A DNA stretch of 7,713 nt from an uncultured Collinsella sp. (lineage in GTDB: Bacteria; Actinomycetota; Coriobacteriia; Coriobacteriales; Coriobacteriaceae): positions 1 to 7,713 of the forward strand of contig CABUCQ010000103.1 in NCBI GenBank assembly GCA_902490095.1, read 5' to 3'. Below, one piece after another: positions 1 to 4,574 of the stretch. The notes beneath the pieces were generated by a model. That model saw only the letters and a program-made list of their open reading frames with translations, did no database searches and had not been told where the DNA came from. The first letter of the stretch is position 1. The number at the start of each line of letters is the position of its first letter. Made by a program: the position numbers and the translations under genes.

Positions 1-1599
1 GACTCTCCGTTTAGCGTGGCGTCGCTCACGCCCATCCAGATGCCCAATCTGGACCTGGATGCCATGATCGACGAGCGCCAGTACTTTACGCGCGACGAGT
101 GGCTCAATATGCTGCTGCGCTCTGCTGGCTATGAGCCCAGCGAACTTTCCGAGAAAGAGCGCCTGCACTTTATCGAGCGCATGGTGCCGCTTATCGAGCG
201 CAACTACAACCTGTGCGAGCTGGGTCCCCGCGGCACCGGCAAGAGCCATATCTACAAAGAGGTCTCGCCCTACGCCATCTTGCTTTCGGGCGGCCAAACC
301 ACCACGGCCAACCTGTTCGGCCGCATGAACTCCATGCGCGCCGACCGTGTGGGCTTGGTAGGTCACTGGGGCTGCGTGACGTTCGACGAGGTCGCCGGCA
401 TGCGCTTTAAGGACACCAATGCCGTGCAGATCATGAAGGACTATATGGCGAGCGGCAGCTACGCGCGCGGCCGCGACCAGATTAACGCCGATGCCTCCAT
501 GGTCTTTGAGGGCAACATCAACGACACCGTGCAAAATGTCCTTAAGACCACGCACCTGTTTGATCCGTTCCCGCCGGAGTTTAACAACGATTCGGCCTTC
601 TTTGACCGTATCCACTATTACCTGCCGGGCTGGGAGATTCCCAAGATGCGTTCGAGCTTGCTGACCGGGCATTACGGTCTGATCACCGACTGCCTGTCGG
701 AATTTTGCAAGGAGATGCGCCGCAAGGACTTTACGCACCATATCGACCGGTATTTCCGCTTTAACAGCGACTTTAACAAGCGCGACGAGATCGCCGTGCG
801 CAAGACCTTTAGCGGCCTGGCCAAGCTGCTGTTCCCCGACGAGGCCATGGACAAGGACGACGTGCGCTGGCTGCTGGACTACGCCATCGAGGGCCGTCGC
901 CGCGTAAAGGAGCAGCTCAAGATTATGGCGGGCGTCGAGTTTATCGACGTTAACCTGGGCTATATGGATGCCGACAACCCGCAGGACGTTCACGTGGTGC
1001 GCGTGCCCGAGCAGTCCGAGGACACGCTGATTCCCGATGGGCCGCTGCTGTCCGGCCACGTGTTTGGCGTGGGCAGATCACAGGGCGGCGAGGTTGCCGT
1101 GTACAAGTTGGAGAACAAGGCCGTTGCCGGCGAGTGCAAGTTTAAGCACGAGGGCGTGGCCTTTAACAAGCCGGTGCGCGATACGCTGGAAGCCGCGTTC
1201 GACAACTTTGTGAACCTGGCGAACCGCGTGGCGCCGGGCATGCACATTGGCTCCAAGGATTACCTGCTGTTCTATAACGACCTGCAGAGCAAGGGCTTGT
1301 CCGAGGAAGTTTCGCTCGCCGAGTTTGTGGGCCTCTGCTCCGCGGCGTGCAACCGCCCGGTGATGCCCGCGCTGGCGATTCCGGGCATCTTGCGCATGTC
1401 GGGCTCTATGGACGAGATCCGCGGGCTCGAGGACATTATGCGCGTGGCCAAAAACGCCGGTGCCAAACGTGTGATTTTGCCGCTGAGTGCCATCGCGGGC
1501 CTACAGAGTGTTTCGTCCGAGATTATCTCGGGGTTGAGCCCGGTGTTCTACATGGATGGCGACCCGGTCGACGCCGCGAAAAAGGCTCTGGATCTGTAG
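1..1599 (+). CDS. brxL: BREX system AAA+/Lon-like protein BrxL (5'-truncated by window)
   Basis: BrxL is a core component of type 1-like BREX phage-defence systems. Family knowledge describes an AAA+ motor, MCM-helicase-like in published structural work, fused to a Lon-like C-terminal domain. The frame is open from base 1, and residues before the GTG at 16 (DSPFS) match the BrxL lead-in to the conserved 'PIQMPNLDL' stretch. The true start therefore lies upstream, and about 150 N-terminal residues are probably missing from a usual length near 680. Visible motifs are Walker A GPRGTGKS (nt 223-246), Walker B VTFDE (376-390), a sensor-1 region EGNIND (508-525) and an arginine-finger-like FFDR (600-609). 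The C-terminal Lon-like fold spans roughly 1040-1590. By eye, the Lon catalytic serine aligns with Ser in EEVSLAE (1312-1314), while the position of the Lon lysine appears to be Glu. Protease activity is therefore doubtful. This is probably the last core gene of the BREX operon. Identity is near certain; the lysine alignment is inference. Confidence 0.95.
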   Translation, partial: DSPFSVASLTPIQMPNLDLDAMIDERQYFTRDEWLNMLLRSAGYEPSELSEKERLHFIERMVPLIERNYNLCELGPRGTGKSHIYKEVSPYAILLSGGQTTTANLFGRMNSMRADRVGLVGHWGCVTFDEVAGMRFKDTNAVQIMKDYMASGSYARGRDQINADASMVFEGNINDTVQNVLKTTHLFDPFPPEFNNDSAFFDRIHYYLPGWEIPKMRSSLLTGHYGLITDCLSEFCKEMRRKDFTHHIDRYFRFNSDFNKRDEIAVRKTFSGLAKLLFPDEAMDKDDVRWLLDYAIEGRRRVKEQLKIMAGVEFIDVNLGYMDADNPQDVHVVRVPEQSEDTLIPDGPLLSGHVFGVGRSQGGEVAVYKLENKAVAGECKFKHEGVAFNKPVRDTLEAAFDNFVNLANRVAPGMHIGSKDYLLFYNDLQSKGLSEEVSLAEFVGLCSAACNRPVMPALAIPGILRMSGSMDEIRGLEDIMRVAKNAGAKRVILPLSAIAGLQSVSSEIISGLSPVFYMDGDPVDAAKKALDL

Positions 1600-1659
1600 G
1601 GGTACGGGCGAGCGGGCTTGCGTGCGCGTAGACCCGCGGGCGTGTTGGCGTGTTCGAGT

Positions 1660-1666
1660 AGGGAGG
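1660..1666 (+). promoter_or_regulatory. Ribosome binding site of the 454-residue gene
   Basis: AGGGAGG lies 7 bases before the ATG at 1674 and decides that start. The wider stretch GGAGGCCC (1662-1669) is exactly complementary over 8 nt to the linker of the short RNA copy A at 3983-4039. This may be chance, because GGAGG is shared by many binding sites. Confidence 0.7.
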
Positions 1667-1673
1667 CCCTGCC

Positions 1674-3038
1674 ATGGCGGACGAACGTTCGGTTGGTGAG
1701 TTGCTCGACGAGCTGTTTGGCTTTGAATCGGTAGCCAAGCGCCAGACGGCGCTTGAGCAGTACGATCGCGGGGAGTTGGTGCGCAAGGCGCGCTCCCGCG
1801 AGCTGCTGGGCGTGCTTAGGGGCGTCGAGGCCGCCGAGCACGCTGCGCGCGAGTCTGCCGTGTGGGCTGTTGATACGTACGTGCGCCGTGTTGAGGGTGC
1901 GGCTCTTGCGCGCGCTCGCAAACAGGCGGGCATTGTTGGTCCACTGCGGATGGAGTGTCGCTATGCTGCCTTTTTGCGCATGGAGGACAAGGCCGAGCTG
2001 CTGGCCCGTTTGGAGCAGACGCTTGCGTTTATCGAGGTAAAGCTGCGCGCCAATACGGCGGACAGGGTTCGTGCGGCGTACGATGCTGCGGGGGCTATGG
2101 TGCTGCTGGACGTGGCGCGTCTGAGTGACGTGCGCATTGTGGATGCCGTGCCCCTAGATGCCGATCTGCTGTGCACGCAGCTAGAGCAGTTGCGTTGTGC
2201 CGCCGACGCAACGGACCTTGCGGGTATGATCACGGCGACGTTTGAGTCCGAGCTGAGTGCGACAGGGTCGCAGGACGCTGACGGGCTTACGGGCGATTTG
2301 GCTGGCGATGTGGCTGGTGACGTGGCGTTGGAGCGTGAACTTACGAACGTGCGCGGCGCTGCGCAGCGAGCGCGCTTGGCGGCGCAGGCGTATCGGGCCC
2401 AGCGCGCCGCCCGCGTTGCGGGGAGCACGGTTGAGCTTTCGGGGCTGCCGGAGCCTGCTTGCGTTGCGTGCGAGACGGCGTGCGATGCCGGTTTGCTTTC
2501 CGAGCTGTTCGTTCAGGTTAAGAAGGCGTTTGAGACCTACCGTCGCGTTGTTGCCGACGGCGGGTTGTTCTGTGCGTTTGGCACGGGCTCCCCGCACGGC
2601 ATTTGTTGTGGCACCAGCTATTTGGACTATGATTCTCGGCTTGATGAGGACGTGCTGGTGGGCGAGTACGATGGTGCAACCAGGCATACTGTTCGGCGTG
2701 AGGTTCCGATTCCCGAGCTTGTGGATGAGGCTTCGGCCGAGGGAGGCGACTCGCTCGAGGTTGCCGTGGTACGCATGCGTGAGTTTAACGGACGCCGTTA
2801 TGATGGAGTGCTGGATGAGGATCCCGCGCGTCATGTGAATGCGTTTTGGTATGGACTCAAAAAGCTCAGCCAGTATTGCGAGGCCGCCGTGCGTGTGGAC
2901 GAGCGTGCTTGGGACTGCTTTATCGATAAGGTTCAGTATGCCTACGACGAGCCAGTGGGGCGTTTGGCTGCGCAGATGGACGACAAGCAGGTTGCGGCTT
3001 TTGTTACTGCTGTGGACGCGCTCGGTGCTAGTGAGTAG
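1674..3038 (+). CDS. Uncharacterised 454-residue protein, putative BREX-operon accessory
   Basis: I do not recognise this protein. The ATG at 1674 has a good Shine-Dalgarno sequence and follows brxL by 74 bp on the same strand, with no terminator visible between them. It is probably co-transcribed with the BREX genes. The N-terminal 200 residues are charged, Ala/Arg/Glu-rich and look helical. Residues 207-218 are a tetrapeptide repeat (GDLA GDVA GDVA) encoded by three degenerate 12-bp repeats (2292-2327), and probably form a linker. The C-terminal half contains a cysteine cluster C263-x2-C266-x3-C270. A second motif, FCAFGTGSPHGICCG, follows (C300, H308, C311, C312) and leads into an acidic SYLDYDSRLDED stretch. 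The Cys/His spacing could suggest metal binding, but no known zinc motif is matched. No signal peptide or membrane segment is seen, so it is likely cytoplasmic. Composition resembles brxL, so it is unlikely to be a recent separate insertion. A phage-defence role is inferred from position only. Confidence 0.85.
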   Translation: MADERSVGELLDELFGFESVAKRQTALEQYDRGELVRKARSRELLGVLRGVEAAEHAARESAVWAVDTYVRRVEGAALARARKQAGIVGPLRMECRYAAFLRMEDKAELLARLEQTLAFIEVKLRANTADRVRAAYDAAGAMVLLDVARLSDVRIVDAVPLDADLLCTQLEQLRCAADATDLAGMITATFESELSATGSQDADGLTGDLAGDVAGDVALERELTNVRGAAQRARLAAQAYRAQRAARVAGSTVELSGLPEPACVACETACDAGLLSELFVQVKKAFETYRRVVADGGLFCAFGTGSPHGICCGTSYLDYDSRLDEDVLVGEYDGATRHTVRREVPIPELVDEASAEGGDSLEVAVVRMREFNGRRYDGVLDEDPARHVNAFWYGLKKLSQYCEAAVRVDERAWDCFIDKVQYAYDEPVGRLAAQMDDKQVAAFVTAVDALGASE

Positions 3039-3052
3039 GGGCTTGGCTCGAT

Positions 3053-3058
3053 AGGAGG
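3053..3058 (+). promoter_or_regulatory. Strong ribosome binding site of the 70-residue gene
   Basis: A perfect AGGAGG sits 7 bases before the ATG at 3066. It fixes the start and supports this short frame as a real gene. Confidence 0.8.
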
Positions 3059-3065
3059 TTGCACC

Positions 3066-3278
3066 ATGAAAATCGAAGTCGATGTAGATCAGCTGCGTGA
3101 GAGCCTGATCGACCATGCGGGGAGTGCCTCCGGCGTGGGCTTTCCGGCCGCTATGCTCGACGTAGTGGATATCGAGGATGAGTCGCCCCAAGAGCTCCTA
3201 GCCCGAGCCGAACGCGAAGGCCTCGACCTCCGCGACTTTGCCGTCGATGACGACTGCGGAGCGTCTGACGACTGGTGA
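3066..3278 (+). CDS. Small acidic hypothetical protein (70 aa)
   Basis: This is a 70-residue acidic protein beginning MKIEVDVDQLRESL. The start is supported by a perfect AGGAGG at ideal spacing. It follows the 454-residue gene by 27 bp on the same strand, so it is probably the last gene of the same transcript. The pattern 'xLRexLIDhaGsA..vGFPaAmlDv..i...SpqELl..A...GlDLrdF' resembles a small family I recall from gut Firmicutes and Actinobacteria (typically LRDYLIDYYGTAMFNGFPMA...). I know no function for that family, and the match is from memory. No membrane segment or signal peptide is visible. The C-terminus is strongly acidic (DDDCGASDDW). Its stop codon is only 7 bp from the stop of the convergent DUF3800 gene, so the two transcripts probably overlap at their 3' ends. 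It may be unrelated to defence. Confidence 0.8.
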   Translation: MKIEVDVDQLRESLIDHAGSASGVGFPAAMLDVVDIEDESPQELLARAEREGLDLRDFAVDDDCGASDDW

Positions 3279-3285
3279 CCCCGGG

Positions 3286-3963
3286 TCAGTTCATCCTTTT
3301 CTTCCTGAGATATAAGAGAAATCCCTTTTTGAACGTCCTTCGGGTTCCAAAAAATAGCCGATCAGTCTTTGTATCTTCCTTGCTGTCAAACTTGATAGCC
3401 GTTAGCTCGATCGTACAGATGTAGTCAGCAACTTGGAATAGCCGGTAGGCTCGTGGTGTGGCTTCTCGGTATACGATGACATCCCTTGCTAGAACGTACT
3501 CAAGCGCAGAATGAATGACCTCCGTTACAATCGGTTGGCCGTTGTCGTAGTAAATCTTAACGGTGTCGTATCGCTGGAAGAATTCCAGATGGTCGAAAAG
3601 TTCAACTGTGAGGTCTCGCCTCATTCTCTCCGCGAGACCGTTTTGATTGCCGGCGAATTCGCTCATTCGGTATTGCAGGCAGAGATAGCGTATGGGGAGA
3701 TGCTGAATGAACGCGCGAAATGCGCTCAACATGTGCCTTCGCTGCTCCTTGGGAAGATCTTTGTAGTCGCCGTTTCCATTCAGTAGGGGTCCTGCATGAA
3801 AAGGCGTATTGGGAAGCGAGGACTGCGACAGGGCGCGCTCGTAGCGGTCAATGCGTTCAACGATTGCATCGTTTTGATCGTGAAAAACGAGGGTGACGAG
3901 GTAGTAGTTGGAGACGCCTCCGAGGTCGCCAGATTCGTCAACAAAGACGGAGAGTTCGCTCAT
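3286..3963 (-). CDS. DUF3800 domain-containing protein (225 aa)
   Basis: The sequence has the hallmarks of DUF3800: FVDESGD at residues 7-13, FHAGPL at 55-60, YYDNGQ at 138-143 and FQVADYI at 176-182. From family knowledge this domain has an RNase H-like fold, so D9, E10, D140 and D180 are candidate metal-binding acidic residues. Enzymatic activity is inferred. Length is normal and the basic C-terminus (KKGFLLYLRKKRMN) is intact. I chose the ATG at 3963 because GGAGG lies 6 bases upstream. An in-frame TTG at 3984 would place that Shine-Dalgarno sequence inside the protein and start within a terminator U-tract. Sampled lines of the gene are 42-50% GC against about 67% in brxL, suggesting transfer. 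Only 8 bases separate its Shine-Dalgarno sequence from the upstream terminator, so expression probably requires read-through from promoters at 4046-4109. DUF3800 genes often sit in defence islands, and structured RNAs have been reported beside them. Confidence 0.92.
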   Translation of the reverse strand: MSELSVFVDESGDLGGVSNYYLVTLVFHDQNDAIVERIDRYERALSQSSLPNTPFHAGPLLNGNGDYKDLPKEQRRHMLSAFRAFIQHLPIRYLCLQYRMSEFAGNQNGLAERMRRDLTVELFDHLEFFQRYDTVKIYYDNGQPIVTEVIHSALEYVLARDVIVYREATPRAYRLFQVADYICTIELTAIKFDSKEDTKTDRLFFGTRRTFKKGFLLYLRKKRMN

Positions 3964-3969
3964 GATGGG

Positions 3970-3974
3970 CCTCC
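3970..3974 (-). promoter_or_regulatory. DUF3800 ribosome binding site, complementary to its own leader RNA
   Basis: On the - strand GGAGG is followed by CCCATC and the ATG at 3963. The 9-base stretch TGGAGGCCC (3975-3967) is the exact reverse complement of GGGCCTCCA in the upstream RNA copy A (4022-4014). The leader can therefore mask this site in cis or in trans. Confidence 0.85.
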
Positions 3975-3982
3975 ATTTTTGC

Positions 3983-4010
3983 AAAAAAATGCCGGGGGTA
4001 AGACCCCGGC
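3983..4010 (-). terminator. Intrinsic terminator between RNA copy A and DUF3800
   Basis: A seven-pair all-GC-rich stem GCCGGGG/CCCCGGC with a 6-nt loop is followed by ATTTTTTT on the - strand. It lies upstream of the DUF3800 start, leaving only 8 bases to the Shine-Dalgarno sequence. It therefore acts as an attenuator for that gene. Confidence 0.85.
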
Positions 4011-4039
4011 TCTTGGAGGCCCCTCTTTTGGAGGGAACC
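3983..4039 (-). ncRNA. Short structured RNA, copy A (leader of DUF3800)
   Basis: This is a predicted RNA of about 57 nt, measured from 7 bases past the -10 box to the end of the U-tract. It has a 5' hairpin CCCTC-CAAAA-GAGGG (4035-4021), a linker CCTCCAAGA and a terminator stem GCCGGGG/CCCCGGC (4010-4004 with 3997-3991), followed by seven T's after one A. The 3' hairpin arm and linker read GGGGCCTCC, which contains a perfect anti-Shine-Dalgarno match to the DUF3800 start region. Two further copies (4218-4273, 4392-4447) share the architecture. It could be a free small RNA, an attenuator leader, or both. Structure and promoter are read directly; the RNA ends are predicted. From memory, 'DUF3800' RNA motifs are a published computational class, but I cannot say whether this belongs to one of them. 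Confidence 0.75.
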
Positions 4040-4045
4040 GTATTC

Positions 4046-4075
4046 TTTATACCATGAGATAAGGGGTGCTTTCAA
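4046..4075 (-). promoter_or_regulatory. Promoter of RNA copy A (TTGAAA-18-TATAAA, extended -10)
   Basis: On the - strand TTGAAA (4075-4070) and TATAAA (4051-4046) are separated by 18 bases, with TG one base before the -10 box (TGGTATAAA). The same TGnTATAAA precedes all three RNA copies, which argues for a real sigma-70-type promoter. Confidence 0.65.
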
Positions 4076-4080
4076 GTAAT

Positions 4081-4109
4081 ATTATAATAAGCAAACATAT
4101 GTTCGTCAA
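4081..4109 (-). promoter_or_regulatory. Near-consensus promoter with palindrome in its spacer
   Basis: On the - strand TTGACG (4109-4104), a 17-base spacer and a perfect TATAAT (4086-4081) form a near-consensus sigma-70 promoter reading toward RNA copy A and DUF3800. A perfect 10-bp palindrome AACATATGTT (4094-4103) fills the upstream part of the spacer, where a repressor would block RNA polymerase. The start would be near 4074. This is the strongest promoter match in the window and could supply the transcripts that read through the attenuator. Confidence 0.7.
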
Positions 4110-4217
4110 ACTACCTGCGAAAAGTCCTTAGCCGTCCAGAGGTGGGTAGAGCGGCTCGTAAATTGCTGACGCAATGGGCCGGCGTTTTCCCGAGAAGTAT
4201 TTAGTCTTGACTCGCAT

Positions 4218-4244
4218 AAAAAATGCCGGGGGACATCCCCCGGC
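4218..4244 (-). terminator. Intrinsic terminator of RNA copy B
   Basis: Perfect inverted repeat GCCGGGGG/CCCCCGGC (4225-4232 with 4237-4244) with a 4-base loop, followed on the - strand by ATTTTTT. Confidence 0.85.
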
Positions 4245-4273
4245 TCTTGGAGGTCCCTTTATTCGAGGGTACC
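4218..4273 (-). ncRNA. Short structured RNA, copy B
   Basis: This is a second copy, about 56 nt, on the - strand. It has a 5' hairpin CCCT/AGGG (4269-4266 with 4258-4255, 7-nt loop), a linker CCTCCAAGA identical to copy A, and an eight-pair terminator stem GCCGGGGG/CCCCCGGC followed by A and six T's. Similarity to copy A extends upstream through the -10 box and across ATCTCATG to the TTGAAA -35 box, so RNA and promoter were duplicated as one unit of about 90 bp. The nearest downstream element is the promoter at 4081-4109, and no open reading frame follows directly. It is probably a stand-alone RNA. Pairing with the DUF3800 start region is imperfect: CCTCC matches, one base mismatches, then GGG matches. 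Confidence 0.7.
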
Positions 4274-4279
4274 GATTTC

Positions 4280-4308
4280 TTTATAGCATGAGATCGGACG
4301 GCTTTCAA
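4280..4308 (-). promoter_or_regulatory. Promoter of RNA copy B (TTGAAA-17-TATAAA, extended -10)
   Basis: TTGAAA (4308-4303), a 17-base spacer and TATAAA (4285-4280) with TG one base upstream (TGCTATAAA). A 10-bp palindrome ATGGCGCCAT (4309-4318) abuts the -35 box and could be an operator, although short palindromes of this kind also arise by chance. Confidence 0.65.
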
Positions 4309-4355
4309 ATGGCGCCATGTGGATGGGATGGCGCGCCTGATAAAGCCCTCAATGA

Positions 4356-4385
4356 ATGGCATCTAACTAGCGTTCGTGATATAAA
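4356..4385 (+). promoter_or_regulatory. Promoter of RNA copy C (extended -10)
   Basis: TGATATAAA (4377-4385) is an extended -10 box matching those of copies A and B. The -35 region is weak: ATGGCA at 4356-4361, 18 bases upstream, matches consensus at four of six positions. The extended -10 probably compensates. It diverges from the copy B promoter, with about 50 bp between the two. Confidence 0.55.
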
Positions 4386-4391
4386 GAAATC

Positions 4392-4447
4392 GGTCATCTC
4401 AAAAGAGAGGGCTTCCAAGTGCCGGGGACGTTTTCCCCGGCTTTTTT
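4392..4447 (+). ncRNA. Short structured RNA, copy C (opposite strand)
   Basis: This is a third copy, about 56 nt, on the + strand and divergent from copy B. It has a 5' hairpin TCTC-AAAA-GAGA (4397-4408), a linker GGGCTTCCAAGT and a terminator stem GCCGGGGA/TCCCCGGC followed by six T's. Relative to copies A and B, both arms of the 5' hairpin have changed and still pair, which is evidence for selection on RNA structure. GGGCTTCCA (4409-4417) can pair with all nine bases of the DUF3800 start-region sequence TGGAGGCCC if one G-U wobble is allowed. As it is encoded on the other strand, it could act on that message only in trans. No gene lies directly downstream. Confidence 0.7.
4421..4447 (+). 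terminator. Intrinsic terminator of RNA copy C
   Basis: GCCGGGGA (4421-4428), 5-base loop, TCCCCGGC (4434-4441), then six T's (4442-4447). This is a canonical strong intrinsic terminator on the + strand, with no T-run on the - strand. Confidence 0.9.
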
Positions 4448-4478
4448 CATTTCGGTGTCAATTCAAATGTTTTTCAAC

Positions 4479-4574
4479 CCATCCCCTCAATAACTCGCGG
4501 TGAAATAGGGACTGAAATGGCTGTTCAGAAGCCTATTCAATCCCTATTTCACCGCAACTTATGGGTGGGGATGG
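4479..4574. repeat. Long nested imperfect palindrome after the antiporter gene
   Basis: Outer arms CCATCCCC (4479-4486) and GGGGATGG (4567-4574) enclose a perfect 15-bp inverted repeat, GCGGTGAAATAGGGA (4497-4511) and its complement (4541-4555). Inside that, CTGAA (4512-4516) pairs with TTCAG (4524-4528), leaving a one-sided 12-base bulge. No T-run follows on either strand, so it is not a canonical terminator. It begins immediately after the antiporter stop codon and may protect or end that transcript, or it may be a dispersed REP- or MITE-like element. No transposase is nearby. Confidence 0.75.

Noticed and set aside
16..18. GTG at 16 as the start of brxL
   Set aside because: The frame is open to the window edge and the residues before it fit the BrxL family, which is about 150 residues longer at the N-terminus.
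2181..3191. Long antisense open frame (336 codons) on the - strand
   Set aside because: It is opposite the better supported 454-residue gene, its translation is Arg/Ala-rich without recognisable motifs, and such shadow frames are common in high-GC DNA.
3964..3984. Upstream in-frame TTG start for DUF3800 at 3984
   Set aside because: It would start within the terminator U-tract and place the GGAGG Shine-Dalgarno sequence inside the coding sequence. The ATG at 3963 fits better.
3983..4075. Classical type III toxin-antitoxin (ToxIN-like) locus
   Set aside because: The promoter-RNA-terminator-gene order is similar, but the RNA is not a tandem short repeat array and DUF3800 is not a ToxN/AbiQ-type protein. 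It is kept only as an analogy.
3983..4447. CRISPR array or CRISPR-like repeats
   Set aside because: Three copies lie on both strands at uneven distances, each with its own promoter and terminator. There are no uniform spacers and no cas genes in view.
4174..4503. 109-codon + strand frame through the small-RNA region
   Set aside because: It runs through RNA copies B (antisense) and C including their terminators, lacks a ribosome binding site and has no family-like sequence.
4479..4574. Insertion sequence end or intrinsic terminator
   Set aside because: No transposase or second matching terminal repeat is present, and no T-run follows the stem on either strand.
3964..4574. tRNA gene or tRNA-derived attachment site
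   Set aside because: No cloverleaf with a GTTCRANNC T-arm was found on either strand in the intergenic block.
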